From: Glutamicibacter sp. JL.03c | Lineage (GTDB): Bacteria > Actinomycetota > Actinomycetes > Actinomycetales > Micrococcaceae | DNA: 64,000 bases | Assembly: GCF_025854375.1 (NCBI RefSeq) | Contig: NZ_CP107575.1 | Coordinates: 744,001 to 808,000, forward strand | Direction: 5' to 3' | Shown: positions 19,504 to 29,195 of the stretch, one piece after another | Layout: each line of letters starts with the position of its first letter | Position numbering within the stretch: position 1 is the stretch's first letter | Program-made: the position numbers and the translations under genes | The notes under the pieces: model-generated | Told to the model about the DNA's origin: nothing | Database searches by the model: none | Seen by the model: the letters and a program-made list of their open reading frames with translations, nothing else

Positions 19504-21290
19504 TAGTACTTACGCTCCATTGGCTGGTAACGGGTAAAGACCACTGGCTTGGTCTCCATGCGGATGCCCTTGATGTCCTCGGTGACGGCTTCGCCATCGC
19601 GGTAGGACATCGAGTGCTTCATGAAGTTCTCGTCGTCGCGGTTCGGGAAGTCTTCGCGGTAGTGGCCGCCGCGGGATTCCTTGCGGTGCAGGGCCGCGAC
19701 GGTGATGACCTCGGCCAAGTCGAGCAGGAAGCCCAGCTCGATGGCTTCGAGCAGATCCAGGTTGAAGCGCTTGCCCTTGTCCTGGACGCTGATGTTCTTG
19801 TAGCGGCGGCGCAGATCCTCGATCACGTCGCGGGCTTCCTTCAGCGAACGCTCGTCGCGGAACACCTGGACGTTGGCGTCCATGGTCTCCTGCAGGGTCG
19901 AGCGCAGGTCGGAGACGCGCTCGGTGCCGTTGCCGCTGAGCACGCCTTCGATCTGGGCGGTGACGAATGCTTCCGGGTTCTCTGGCAGCTCGACGAAGTC
20001 GGCGGTCTTGGAGTACTCGGCAGCAGCCACACCGGCACGCTTGCCGAACACGTTGATGTCCAGCAGGGAGTTGGTGCCCAGGCGGTTGGAGCCGTGCACC
20101 GAAACGCAGGCCACCTCGCCGGCGGCGAACAGGCCAGGAACGACGGTGTCGTTGTCCTGCAGCACCTCGGTGTTGATGTTGGTCGGCACGCCACCCATGG
20201 CGTAGTGCGCGGTGGGGTACACCGGCACTGGATCGGTGAATGGCTCCACACCCAGGTAGGTGCGGGCGAATTCGGTGATGTCAGGCAGCTTGGATTCGAT
20301 GTGCTCTGGCTCCAGGTGGGTCAGATCCAGCAGCACGTAGTCCTTGTTAGGACCGCAACCGCGGCCTTCGCGCACTTCGTTGGCCATGGCGCGGGCCACG
20401 ATGTCACGAGGCGCGAGGTCCTTGATGGTCGGGGCGTAGCGCTCCATGAAGCGCTCGCCATCCGAGTTGCGCAGGATCGCGCCTTCGCCGCGGGCACCCT
20501 CGGTGAGCAGGATGCCCAGGCCTGCAAGGCCCGTTGGGTGGAACTGGAAGAATTCCATGTCCTCCAGCGGCAGACCCGAACGGAAGGCGATGGACATGCC
20601 GTCGCCGGTCAGGGTGTGGGCGTTGGAGGTGGTCTTGAAGACCTTGCCGGCGCCGCCGGAGGCGAAGACCACGGACTTGGCCTGGAAGACGTGCAGTTCG
20701 CCGGTGGCCAGGTCGTAGGAGACGACGCCGGCGACGCGCTTCTGCTTGTAGGCGGTGCCGTCCTCGCGGTAGGCATCCTCTTCAACCATCAGCAGGTCGA
20801 GCACGTAGTACTCGTTGTAGAACTCGACGTTGTGCTTGACGCAGTTTTGGTACAGGGTCTGCAGAATCATGTGGCCGGTGCGGTCTGCTGCGTAGCAGGC
20901 GCGGCGCACGGCGGCTTTGCCGTGGTCGCGGGTGTGGCCACCGAAACGACGCTGGTCGATCTTGCCCTCAGGGGTGCGGTTGAAGGGCAGGCCCATCTTT
21001 TCCAGGTCGAGCACGGCGTCGATGGCTTCCTTGGCCATGACCTCGGCTGCGTCCTGGTCAACCAGGTAGTCGCCACCCTTGATGGTGTCGAAGGTGTGCC
21101 ATTCCCAGTTGTCTTCCTCGACGTTGGCAAGCGCTGCGCACATGCCGCCCTGGGCTGCACCGGTGTGCGAGCGGGTTGGGTAAAGCTTGGTTAGCACTGC
21201 GGTGCGTGCGCGCTGACCGGATTCGATCGCTGCACGCATGCCTGCACCACCGGCACCGACGATGACTACGTCGTACTTATGTACCTGCAT
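19503..21290 (-). CDS. sdhA: Succinate dehydrogenase flavoprotein subunit
   Basis: This 595-residue catalytic subunit oxidises succinate to fumarate. FAD fold: VVIVGAGGAGMRAAIE at the N-terminus. The likely covalent FAD His is H42 in RSHTGAAQGG. Substrate-binding and catalytic residues are seen in FQFHPTGLAG, the TEGARGEGAIL loop and HYAMGGVPTN. It lies downstream of the membrane anchors, 57 nt after sdhD. Confidence 0.97.
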   Translation of the reverse strand: MQVHKYDVVIVGAGGAGMRAAIESGQRARTAVLTKLYPTRSHTGAAQGGMCAALANVEEDNWEWHTFDTIKGGDYLVDQDAAEVMAKEAIDAVLDLEKMGLPFNRTPEGKIDQRRFGGHTRDHGKAAVRRACYAADRTGHMILQTLYQNCVKHNVEFYNEYYVLDLLMVEEDAYREDGTAYKQKRVAGVVSYDLATGELHVFQAKSVVFASGGAGKVFKTTSNAHTLTGDGMSIAFRSGLPLEDMEFFQFHPTGLAGLGILLTEGARGEGAILRNSDGERFMERYAPTIKDLAPRDIVARAMANEVREGRGCGPNKDYVLLDLTHLEPEHIESKLPDITEFARTYLGVEPFTDPVPVYPTAHYAMGGVPTNINTEVLQDNDTVVPGLFAAGEVACVSVHGSNRLGTNSLLDINVFGKRAGVAAAEYSKTADFVELPENPEAFVTAQIEGVLSGNGTERVSDLRSTLQETMDANVQVFRDERSLKEARDVIEDLRRRYKNISVQDKGKRFNLDLLEAIELGFLLDLAEVITVAALHRKESRGGHYREDFPNRDDENFMKHSMSYRDGEAVTEDIKGIRMETKPVVFTRYQPMERKY

Positions 21291-21347
21291 TCTTGATGCT
21301 CTCTTTTCTAAAAATCTATCTGGCTATCGGCTGAAACTAGGGGAGTT

Positions 21348-21794
21348 TCACAAGCACTGCTGCAGCTGGCTGCCAGCTACGCATGGATCGAAGGTGAAGA
21401 TCACCAGGGAACCGAGCACGATGATGAAGATCGTTGCGACGTACAGGATGCCCTTGAGCCACGCACGGGTTGCGTGCTTCTCTGCGTAGTCGTTGATGAT
21501 GGTGCGAACACCGTTGGTGCCGTGGAGCATGGCGAGCCACAGCAGAGCCAGGTCCCAGAACTGCCAGATTGGCGAGGCCCACTTGCCGGCGACGAAGCCG
21601 AAGCTGATGCCGGAGATGCCTTCTCCGACCATGAGGTTTGCGAAGAGGTGGCCGAAGATCAAAACGATCAGCACAACGCCGGACAGGCGCATGAACAGCC
21701 AAGCCAGCATCTCGAAGCTGCCGCGGGACTTTGGCCCGCGCTTGTACTTAGGATCAATGCGCTGGCTGCGCGGAGCAGGAATAGAAACGCTCAT
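21348..21794 (-). CDS. sdhD: Succinate dehydrogenase hydrophobic membrane anchor
   Basis: This 148-residue anchor has three transmembrane helices. The first contains LAWLFMRLSGVVLIVLIFGH with the likely haem-ligand His, and the second has LALLWLAMLHGTNGVR. It holds SdhAB on the membrane and helps form the quinone site. It starts three nt after the sdhC stop, ahead of sdhA. Confidence 0.9.
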   Translation of the reverse strand: MSVSIPAPRSQRIDPKYKRGPKSRGSFEMLAWLFMRLSGVVLIVLIFGHLFANLMVGEGISGISFGFVAGKWASPIWQFWDLALLWLAMLHGTNGVRTIINDYAEKHATRAWLKGILYVATIFIIVLGSLVIFTFDPCVAGSQLQQCL

Positions 21795-21797
21795 GGC

Positions 21798-22178
21798 TTA
21801 GTGGCTCCCAAATGCGATCGACAGGTGACGGATTGCGAAGCCCGCGAAGACGATAACCCAGAGGATCAGAACACCCCAGAGCATCTGGCGCTGGTACTTG
21901 GTGCCCTGCTTCCAGAAGTCAACCAGGATCAAACGCAGACCGTTGAATGCGTGGAAGAGGATTGCGGCAACCAGGCCGGTTTCACCCAACGCCATCCACG
22001 GGGTCTGATAGGTGCTGATGATTGCGTCATATGCATTGGCGTCAACGCGGACCATGGCCGTGTCCAGCACGTGCACCAGCAGATAGAGAAAAATAACGAC
22101 ACCGGTGACTCGGTGTCCCACCCAGGACCACATGCCTTCATGGCCGCGGTATAGGGTGCCTGACGAAGTCTTCGACAC
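21798..22178 (-). CDS. sdhC: Succinate dehydrogenase cytochrome b556 subunit
   Basis: This 126-residue three-helix haem-binding subunit has GHEGMWSWVGHRVTGVVIFL and later LVHVLDTAM and LFHAFNGLRLILVD, with conserved Ser/Arg and His residues of the SdhC family. The GTG at 22178 is chosen because a strong TTGGAGGT site lies about nine bases upstream. A further in-frame ATG at 22226 lacks such a site. First gene of sdhCDAB. Confidence 0.9.
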   Translation of the reverse strand: MSKTSSGTLYRGHEGMWSWVGHRVTGVVIFLYLLVHVLDTAMVRVDANAYDAIISTYQTPWMALGETGLVAAILFHAFNGLRLILVDFWKQGTKYQRQMLWGVLILWVIVFAGFAIRHLSIAFGSH

Positions 22179-22457
22179 TGAACTAAACCTCCAAGGCTCG
22201 CAACGGCGCATGTGTATATTGCACACAATGAGATTTGACGCACTTGTGCGAGCGTTCCTTGTGCGAGTCTAAACCACTTGATGCACTGCAATCTATTTCG
22301 TGTCGAGTTCGTGTGAGGAGGTTCACCGAATCGCCGTGAAAATGCGCTCAATGGTTGAAATTCCGCTCGTAATAACACATGGATGCATTTCGTATTTCCG
22401 GTGTTTGCCAGATGTTGATGGGCCGGATTATCCACCGGATGAACTAGTCTGGAATGC
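22179..22457. promoter_or_regulatory. Divergent sdhC / manC-like intergenic region
   Basis: This 279-bp AT-richer space lies between divergent starts and must hold the promoters of both. An imperfect dyad TGTGT-N7-ACACA sits at 22211-22227, about 33 bp upstream of the sdhC GTG. It is reminiscent of, but not spaced like, a CRP/GlxR site. I see no RNA gene or reading frame here. Confidence 0.4.
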
Positions 22458-23573
22458 GTGAATGCAGACCTATTATCCAGATTCCACGGCGTGATTCCCG
22501 CCGGAGGTGTCGGTACCCGATTGTGGCCCCTGTCCAGGGCATCCGCTCCCAAGTTTTTGCACGATCTCACCGGGTCGGGGTCAACCCTGATCCGTGCCAC
22601 CTATGACCGGCTGGTGCCGCTGGCAGGCGAAAGCATCATGGTCGTCACCGGGCGGGCCCACCGCGGAGCCGTCGTGAGCCAGCTTCCCGAGCTGTGCGAC
22701 GAGGATCTGGTCCTTGAGCCGGAGCCGCGCGACTCGGCCGCCGCCATCGGCTTGGCTGCCGCCATCCTCTACCGCCGCAACCCCGATATCATCATGGGCT
22801 CCTTCGCCGCCGACCAGGTGATCGAGCCGGTGGAAGTCTTCCAGGCCGCGCTGAGCGAAGCGATCCATACCGCCGCAACCGGCAAGATCGTGACCATTGG
22901 CATCCACCCCACCCACCCGTCCACCGGCTTCGGCTACATCCGCACCGGTGAACCACTGAATGTGCCCAACGCGCCGACCGCGCGCGGCGTCGTGGAGTTC
23001 GTGGAGAAGCCCGACGAGGACACTGCCCGCAAGTACCTGGCGGCCGGCGGGTTCTTCTGGAACGCCGGCATGTTCGTCGCTCCGGTCAGGCTGATGCTCA
23101 AGCACCTCGAAGCCAATGAGCCGCAGCTGTACTCGGGCCTGATGCAGATCGCCGACGCGTGGGACACCGATCGCCGCGACGAGCTCATGCGCGAGATCTG
23201 GCCGGGCCTGCCGAAGATCGCCATCGACTACGCGGTGGCCGAGCCTGCCGCCGAAGCCGGCGACGTGGCAGTGATTCCCGGGGTCTTCAACTGGGACGAC
23301 GTGGGCGATTTCGCCGCGATCGGCCGCTTGAACAAGGCCAGTGCCGAGGAAGGGATCATCAACCTCGGCGACAAGCAGGTGCGCGTTTATGCCGATAACG
23401 CCACCGGCGTGGTCTACTCGGATCGCCCGCGGGTGATCGCGCTGGTGGGCATCGAGGATGTCGTGGTGGTGGATACCGCTGACGCGCTGCTGGTGACCAC
23501 CAAAGAGCACGCGCAGAAGGTGAAGCAGACCGTCGAGGCGCTGAAGGCCGACGGGGCCACCGAGGTGCTCTAG
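22458..23573 (+). CDS. manC: Mannose-1-phosphate guanylyltransferase
   Basis: This 371-residue nucleotidyltransferase makes GDP-mannose from mannose-1-phosphate and GTP for glycan synthesis. Visible are the nucleotide loop GVIPAGGVGTRLWPLSR, FAADQVI, VEFVEKPDED and FFWNAGMF. The family-typical C-terminal part has NWDDVGDF and VVVDTADALLV. It lacks the phosphomannose isomerase domain of long fused versions. The GTG start at 22458 places the motif near residue 10. Confidence 0.92.
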   Translation: MNADLLSRFHGVIPAGGVGTRLWPLSRASAPKFLHDLTGSGSTLIRATYDRLVPLAGESIMVVTGRAHRGAVVSQLPELCDEDLVLEPEPRDSAAAIGLAAAILYRRNPDIIMGSFAADQVIEPVEVFQAALSEAIHTAATGKIVTIGIHPTHPSTGFGYIRTGEPLNVPNAPTARGVVEFVEKPDEDTARKYLAAGGFFWNAGMFVAPVRLMLKHLEANEPQLYSGLMQIADAWDTDRRDELMREIWPGLPKIAIDYAVAEPAAEAGDVAVIPGVFNWDDVGDFAAIGRLNKASAEEGIINLGDKQVRVYADNATGVVYSDRPRVIALVGIEDVVVVDTADALLVTTKEHAQKVKQTVEALKADGATEVL

Positions 23574-23689
23574 GCTAGCCGCCGCTGGTGTTCACGCCGG
23601 GATGCGCCTTTCGAAACCGTGGCGTGTCTCGGTGTGATCTGTCGTGACTGGTTTGTGAATTTCTAACTGAATACTTCGGTAAAACCGCT

Positions 23690-23718
23690 TTGACCTGTTG
23701 TTTATCTTGAACTATTTT
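23690..23718 (+). promoter_or_regulatory. Predicted promoter of the choline-betaine operon
   Basis: A -35 TTGACC at 23690-23695 and a -10 TATTTT at 23713-23718 are separated by 17 bp. This would give a leader of about 70 nt before the ATG at 23798. Consensus match only. Confidence 0.5.
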
Positions 23719-23797
23719 GTACGTCTGCAGGCATAAATAAAACTCGCTGCGCGCGGGCGGGTCCGGCGATCTGTGCCGGGTTGATACGTTGGACGGT

Positions 23798-25972
23798 ATG
23801 ACTACGGCCAAGATGAGTCCTGAATCGTCCATGCCCGAAAATAGCCGGATGAACAACAACCCGCTGGCGAGCAGCGGGCCACCCGGACCGCCCGACGCTG
23901 ATCGAACCCGCATCAACAAGGTGGTGTTCTTCGGCTCGGCCCTGCTGGTGCTGGCTATCGCCCTGTGGGCGATGATCGACCGCGAGTCGGCCAGCAGCGT
24001 CATCACCGCCACGGTGGCCTGGATCGGCAAGAACTTCGGCTGGTACTACACCCTGATTGTTGTCACCGTCCTGGTCTTCGTGGTGGGCATCGCGATCTCC
24101 AAGGTCGGCAAGACCCGGCTCGGCCCAGACCACTCACGGCCGACCTTCAACATGTTCACCTGGGCGGCGATGCTCTTCGCCGCCGGCATCGGCATCGACT
24201 TGATGTTCTTCTCGGTCGCCGAACCGGTGACACAATACTTGGCGCCGCCAGCCATCGAGGGCTCGACCGTGCAGGCCGCGCGCCAGGCGATGGCCTGGAC
24301 GCTGTTCCACTACGGCCTGCTCGGCTGGGGGCTGTATGCGTTGATCGGCCTGGCGCTGGGCTACTTCGCCTACCGCCACAACCTGCCGCTGTCCATCCGC
24401 TCGGCCCTCTACCCGATCCTGGGCCAGCGCACCGAAGGCTGGATCGGGCACAGCGTGGACATCGCGGCGATGCTCGGCACGATCTTCGGCATCGCGACCT
24501 CGCTGGGCATCGGGGTGGCGCAGCTGAACTACGGCCTGAATTTCATGTTCGGCATCCCGGAAAACCGCTCATGGCAGATCATCCTCATTGTCATCGCCGT
24601 GATCATGGCCACGGTCTCGGTGCTCACCGGTGTCGAGAAAGGCATCCGCCGGCTTTCCGAGCTCAACGTGCTGCTGTGCATCGCGCTGATGCTCTTCGTG
24701 CTGATCGCCGGTTCCACCGCGTACCTCTTCGATGGCATCGTGAACAACATCGGCGACAGCATCGCGATGTTCCCCTCGATGGCGCTGGATACCTTCGCCT
24801 ACGACCGGCCCGATCAGTGGCTGAACGGCTGGACGCTGTTCTTCTGGGCCTGGTGGATCGCCTGGGCGCCGTTCGTCGGCCTGTTCCTGGCCCGGATCTC
24901 CCGTGGCCGCACCATCCGCCAGTTCGTCATCGCCGTGCTGGTGGTTCCCTTCGCATTCATCCTGCTGTGGATCTCGATCTTCGGCAACAGCGCGCTGGAG
25001 CTGGTCCGCTCCGGCAACGCCGCCTTCGGCGAGGTGGCCATGAATACCCCGGAACGAGCCTTCTACTCGCTGCTCGAGCAGCTGCCAGGCGCACCGATCA
25101 CCGCGGCGATCGCGACCTTCACCGGGCTGCTGTTCTACGTCACCAGCGCCGACTCCGGTGCCCTGGTGATGGCCAATTTCACCTCGCACCTGAAAGATGC
25201 GCAGGCCGACGGATCCAAGCCGGTGCGCCTGTTCTGGTCGCTGGCCACCGGCCTGCTGACCCTGGGCATGCTCTTTGTGGACGGGGTTCCCACCCTCCAA
25301 GGAGCCACGGTGATCATGGGCCTGCCGTTCTCCTTCGTCCTGGTGTTCATCATGCTCGGCCTGTTCAAGTCCCTGCGGTTGGAAACCGCGCTGGCCGACA
25401 GCTACCAGAACAACATGCACAAGGTGCTCTCCAGCCGCATGGGATCCACCGCGGATCGGCGCAATTGGAAACAGCGCATGACGCGGGCCATGACCTATCC
25501 GGGGCATCGCTCGGCGGAGAAATTCCTGGCCGAGCTCGCCCTGCCGGCGCTGCAGGAAGTCAGCGAGGAATTCACCGTCCGCGGTGCGCAGGTCGCCTTG
25601 CAGGTCGAGCCGGTGGATCACCTGGAGTTGAATTCGCTGGACCTGGTGGTGGCCAATGGCGCCGAGCGCCCGTTCAAGTACCAGGTCTATCCGGTGCAAT
25701 TGCCGGTGCCAAGTTTTGCCCGGGTTTCCTCGGGCAAGAACGTCTACTACCGCATCGAGGTCTTCTCGCAGGAAGGAAGCCACGGCTACGACCTGATGGG
25801 GCTGACCAAGGAGCAGCTGATCTGCGATGTGCTGGACCAGTACGAAGCGCATCTGGTGTTCCTCGAAACCCAGACCGAACTTGCCGGCCCGAGCCAGATC
25901 AATGCCAGCGGCGCCGCCAAGACGCACTGGGAAGCAGATTTTGAAACGACCCCGAAAGAAGAGGAAGCATGA
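23798..25972 (+). CDS. betT: BCCT-family choline transporter (BetT type)
   Basis: This 724-residue, 12-helix secondary transporter has the BCCT signature FFWAWWIAWAPFVGLFLARI near residue 350 and the long cytoplasmic C-terminal extension (about 180 residues) typical of BetT-like proteins. Substrates of the family carry a quaternary ammonium group. The next two genes oxidise choline to betaine, so choline is the likely substrate. ATG 23798 is used; an in-frame TTG at 23789 is less likely and the ribosome site is weak. Its stop overlaps the start of betB (ATGA). No betI-type repressor is present nearby. Confidence 0.92.
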   Translation: MTTAKMSPESSMPENSRMNNNPLASSGPPGPPDADRTRINKVVFFGSALLVLAIALWAMIDRESASSVITATVAWIGKNFGWYYTLIVVTVLVFVVGIAISKVGKTRLGPDHSRPTFNMFTWAAMLFAAGIGIDLMFFSVAEPVTQYLAPPAIEGSTVQAARQAMAWTLFHYGLLGWGLYALIGLALGYFAYRHNLPLSIRSALYPILGQRTEGWIGHSVDIAAMLGTIFGIATSLGIGVAQLNYGLNFMFGIPENRSWQIILIVIAVIMATVSVLTGVEKGIRRLSELNVLLCIALMLFVLIAGSTAYLFDGIVNNIGDSIAMFPSMALDTFAYDRPDQWLNGWTLFFWAWWIAWAPFVGLFLARISRGRTIRQFVIAVLVVPFAFILLWISIFGNSALELVRSGNAAFGEVAMNTPERAFYSLLEQLPGAPITAAIATFTGLLFYVTSADSGALVMANFTSHLKDAQADGSKPVRLFWSLATGLLTLGMLFVDGVPTLQGATVIMGLPFSFVLVFIMLGLFKSLRLETALADSYQNNMHKVLSSRMGSTADRRNWKQRMTRAMTYPGHRSAEKFLAELALPALQEVSEEFTVRGAQVALQVEPVDHLELNSLDLVVANGAERPFKYQVYPVQLPVPSFARVSSGKNVYYRIEVFSQEGSHGYDLMGLTKEQLICDVLDQYEAHLVFLETQTELAGPSQINASGAAKTHWEADFETTPKEEEA

Positions 25973-27483
25973 GTTTTCCAAGCAACCAGAATCCGCGCCT
26001 GCACGGCGGGCAGACGCTGTTCATCAACGGCGTCTTCGAAGCAGCCAGCAGCGGCTCCACCCGTGCGATCACCTGCCCGGCCAACGGCGTCCAGGTCGCC
26101 ACGGTCTCCGAGGCCGGCCAGGCCGACTCCGAGCGCGCCATCGCCGCGGCCCGCACGTCCTTCGACTCCGGAGTGTGGTCGCAGGTGCCCGCGGGGCAAC
26201 GCGGCGACTTCCTGCTGAAGGTCGCCCAGAAGCTGGTGGAGCGCAAGGACGAATTCGCGCTGGCCGAAACCCTGGACACCGGCAAGCGGCTGGTGGAATC
26301 CGAAATTGATATGGATGACATCACCGCCTGTTTCCGCTACTTCGGCAAGCTGGCCGGAGCGGACGCCGGACGCCTGGTGGACGCGGGAGACGCGAACGTG
26401 CTCAGCCGGATCAGCTACGAGCCGGTGGGCGTGGCCGCGATGATCACCCCCTGGAACTACCCGCTGCTCCAGGCGGCATGGAAGATCGCCCCGGCGCTGG
26501 CTGCCGGCTGTTCCTTCGTGCTCAAGCCGGCAGAGCTCAGCCCTTCCACCGCGATCCTGATGATGGAGATCCTCGACGAGCTGGGCCTGCCAGCGGGCGT
26601 GGCCAACCTGGTGACCGGCACCGGTGCCGAAGCCGGCGCGATCCTCTCCGAGCACCGGGACGTCGACCTGGTGTCCTTCACCGGCGGCCTGGCCACCGGC
26701 CGCAAGGTGGCCGCGGCCGCTGCCGGCACGGTGAAGAAGGTCGCGCTGGAACTAGGCGGCAAGAACCCGAACGTCATCTTCGCCGATGCCGACTTCGACG
26801 CCGCGGTGGACAATGCGCTGAATGCTGCCTTCGTGCACTCCGGCCAGGTCTGCTCGGCCGGCGCCCGGCTGGTAGTGGAAGAAACCATCGCCGAGAAGTT
26901 CGTCGACGAGCTGGTGCGCCGGGCACGGCAGATCACCATCGGCCTGCCGTTCGATGAGCACGCCGAAACCGGCGCGCTGATCTCCGAAGACCACCTGGCC
27001 AAGGTGGACGCCTATGTGCAGGCGGGCATTGCCGAGGGGGCGCGCGTGCGCTGCGGCGGACGGCGGGCCACCGCCGAAGACGGCGCCGGCCTGGAGTCGG
27101 GCAGCTTCTACCTGCCCACCGTGCTGGATCAGGTCGCCCGCGGCATGTCGGTGGTCGTGGACGAAGCCTTCGGGCCGGTGGTCACCGTGGAAACCTTCAG
27201 CACCGAAGACGAGGCGGTGGGGATCGCCAACGACACCGACTACGGATTGGCCGGAGCGGTGTGGAGCCAGGACGCGTCCAAGACCCAGCGCGTGGCCGCC
27301 CGGCTGCGCCACGGCACCATCTGGATCAACGACTTCCACCCCTACCTGCCGCAGGCCGAATGGGGCGGCTTCGGCCAGTCGGGCGTAGGCCGCGAGCTGG
27401 GCCCCACCGGGCTGGGCGAATACCAGGAAGCCAAGCATATCTACCAGAACCTGGCCCCGCAGGTCACCGGTTGGTTCAAGTAA
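25969..27483 (+). CDS. betB: Betaine-aldehyde dehydrogenase
   Basis: This 504-residue NAD(P)-dependent aldehyde dehydrogenase makes glycine betaine, the second step from choline. Motifs are MITPWNYPLLQAAWKIAPAL, FTGGLATGRKV, catalytic Glu in ALELGGKNPN, catalytic Cys in HSGQVCSAGARL, and the C-terminal EAFGPVVTVETF. It overlaps the transporter gene by four bases and is followed ten nt later by betA. Confidence 0.94.
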   Translation: MSFPSNQNPRLHGGQTLFINGVFEAASSGSTRAITCPANGVQVATVSEAGQADSERAIAAARTSFDSGVWSQVPAGQRGDFLLKVAQKLVERKDEFALAETLDTGKRLVESEIDMDDITACFRYFGKLAGADAGRLVDAGDANVLSRISYEPVGVAAMITPWNYPLLQAAWKIAPALAAGCSFVLKPAELSPSTAILMMEILDELGLPAGVANLVTGTGAEAGAILSEHRDVDLVSFTGGLATGRKVAAAAAGTVKKVALELGGKNPNVIFADADFDAAVDNALNAAFVHSGQVCSAGARLVVEETIAEKFVDELVRRARQITIGLPFDEHAETGALISEDHLAKVDAYVQAGIAEGARVRCGGRRATAEDGAGLESGSFYLPTVLDQVARGMSVVVDEAFGPVVTVETFSTEDEAVGIANDTDYGLAGAVWSQDASKTQRVAARLRHGTIWINDFHPYLPQAEWGGFGQSGVGRELGPTGLGEYQEAKHIYQNLAPQVTGWFK

Positions 27484-27493
27484 GGAGAGCACA

Positions 27494-29053
27494 GTGCAGG
27501 AATTCGATTACATCGTTATCGGCGGCGGTTCTGCCGGAGCAGCGGTCGCAGCGCGGCTGAGTGAAGACCCATCGGTGCAGGTGGCCCTCGTGGAGGCCGG
27601 TCCCGACGACCGCAATCATGATGAAGTGCTCCAGCTGGACCGGTGGATGGAGCTGCTGGAATCGGGCCTCGACTGGGACTACCCGATCGAGGAGCAGGAG
27701 AACGGCAACTCGTTCATGCGCCACGCCCGCGCCAAGGTCATGGGCGGCTGCTCCAGCCATAACTCGTGCATCGCCTTCTGGGCCCCGCGCGAGGACATCG
27801 ATGAGTGGGAGTCGAAGTTCGGCGCGGCCGGCTGGAACTCCGACATGGCCTACCGGCTCTACAAGAAGCTGGAAACCAATGAGGATGCAGGCCCCGATGC
27901 CCCGCACCACGGGGACAGCGGTCCGGTGAAGCTGATGAATGTGCCGGCCAATGACCCATGCGGCGTGGCCCTGCTGGATGCCTGCGAGCAGGCGGGCATT
28001 CCGCGCGCCAAGTTCAACAACAACCAGACGGTGCTCAACGGGGCGAACTTCTTCCAGATCAACCGCCGTGCCGATGGCACCCGTTCCTCGTCGTCGGTCT
28101 CCTACATCCACCCGATCCTTCAGCGCGAGAACTTCACCCTGCTCACCGGCCTGCAGGCCAGGAAGCTGAACTTCGACCAGGACAAGCGCTGCACCGGCGT
28201 TGACGTGGTGGACGGCGCGTTCGGACGGACCACGACGCTCACTGCCCGGCGCGAGGTGGTGCTCAGCGCCGGAGCCATCGATTCGCCGAAGCTGCTGATG
28301 CTCTCGGGCATCGGCCCCGCCGAGCACCTGGAATCCGTGGGTGTCAAGGTCCTGGTCGACGCCCCGGGCGTGGGCGAGCACCTGCAGGATCACCCCGAGG
28401 GGGTCATCCAGTGGGAGGCGAAGCAGCCGATGACCGAAACCTCCACCCAGTGGTGGGAGATCGGCATCTTCACCCCGACCCGGGAAGGCCTGGACCGCCC
28501 GGATCTGATGATGCACTACGGTTCGGTGCCTTTTGACATGCACACCCTGCGCCAGGGCTACCCGACCGGCGAGAACACCTTCTGCCTGACCCCGAACGTC
28601 ACCCATGCGAAGTCGAGGGGAACCGTGCGGCTGCGCAGCTGCGATTTCCGCGACAAGCCGAAGGTCGACCCGCGGTACTTCACCGACGCCGAAGGGCATG
28701 ACGCCCGGGTGATGATCGCCGGGATCCGCAAGGCCCGCGAGATCGTGGCGCAGTCTGCGCTGGGCGAGTGGGCCGGGGAAGAGCAGTTCCCGGGACAGCA
28801 GACGCAGAGCGATGAAGAGATCTTCGACTACATCAAGCGCACCCACAACACCGTGTACCACCCGGCCGGCACGGTGCGCATGGGGGCTGAGGATGATCAG
28901 CTGAGCCCGCTGGATCCTCAGCTGCGGGTCAAGGGCGTGAGCGGATTGCGTGTCGCCGATGCGTCGGTGATGCCGGAGCTGGTCACGGTCAACCCGAATA
29001 TCACGGTGATGATGATTGGCGAGCGTTGCGCTGAGCTGATCCGCGAAAACTAG
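27494..29053 (+). CDS. betA: Choline dehydrogenase, GMC oxidoreductase family
   Basis: This 519-residue flavoprotein would oxidise choline to betaine aldehyde. The FAD fold is YIVIGGGSAGAAVAARLSED. GMC signatures are KVMGGCSSHNSCIAF near residue 82 and LSAGAIDSPKLLMLSGIGP near residue 257. The C-terminal catalytic region has VYHPAGTVRMG and ADASVMP with VNPNITVMMIGER. GTG 27494 follows AAGGAG. With betT and betB it forms an osmoprotectant synthesis operon. Confidence 0.92.
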   Translation: MQEFDYIVIGGGSAGAAVAARLSEDPSVQVALVEAGPDDRNHDEVLQLDRWMELLESGLDWDYPIEEQENGNSFMRHARAKVMGGCSSHNSCIAFWAPREDIDEWESKFGAAGWNSDMAYRLYKKLETNEDAGPDAPHHGDSGPVKLMNVPANDPCGVALLDACEQAGIPRAKFNNNQTVLNGANFFQINRRADGTRSSSSVSYIHPILQRENFTLLTGLQARKLNFDQDKRCTGVDVVDGAFGRTTTLTARREVVLSAGAIDSPKLLMLSGIGPAEHLESVGVKVLVDAPGVGEHLQDHPEGVIQWEAKQPMTETSTQWWEIGIFTPTREGLDRPDLMMHYGSVPFDMHTLRQGYPTGENTFCLTPNVTHAKSRGTVRLRSCDFRDKPKVDPRYFTDAEGHDARVMIAGIRKAREIVAQSALGEWAGEEQFPGQQTQSDEEIFDYIKRTHNTVYHPAGTVRMGAEDDQLSPLDPQLRVKGVSGLRVADASVMPELVTVNPNITVMMIGERCAELIREN

Positions 29054-29063
29054 GGCGTGAAAC

Positions 29064-29103
29064 ACTGGTGGTGGCCATCGGGAAACCGGTGGCCACCACC
29101 AGT
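29064..29103 (+). terminator. Hairpin after betA
   Basis: A near-perfect stem, ACTGGTGGTGGCCA with its complement, continues through TCGG/CCGG to a GAAA tetraloop. It has no T-run, which is common for actinobacterial terminators. Confidence 0.7.
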
Positions 29104-29195
29104 TGCGTGCGCTGAACTGTTGCGCGCTGTGGCCAAACATTACGAAGAACTGTTATCTGCAGCTGTTGGACGAGTATCTTCGAAAGGTGTCCACC

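Noticed and set aside
22211-22227. TGTGT-N7-ACACA as a CRP/GlxR site upstream of sdhC
   Set aside because: The half-sites are not spaced as in TGTGA-N6-TCACA and lack the inner A/T pair, so I kept it only as an unassigned dyad.
24569-25981. A 470-codon minus-strand open frame opposite the BCCT transporter
   Set aside because: Composition is typical of an antisense frame of a GC-rich membrane protein gene.
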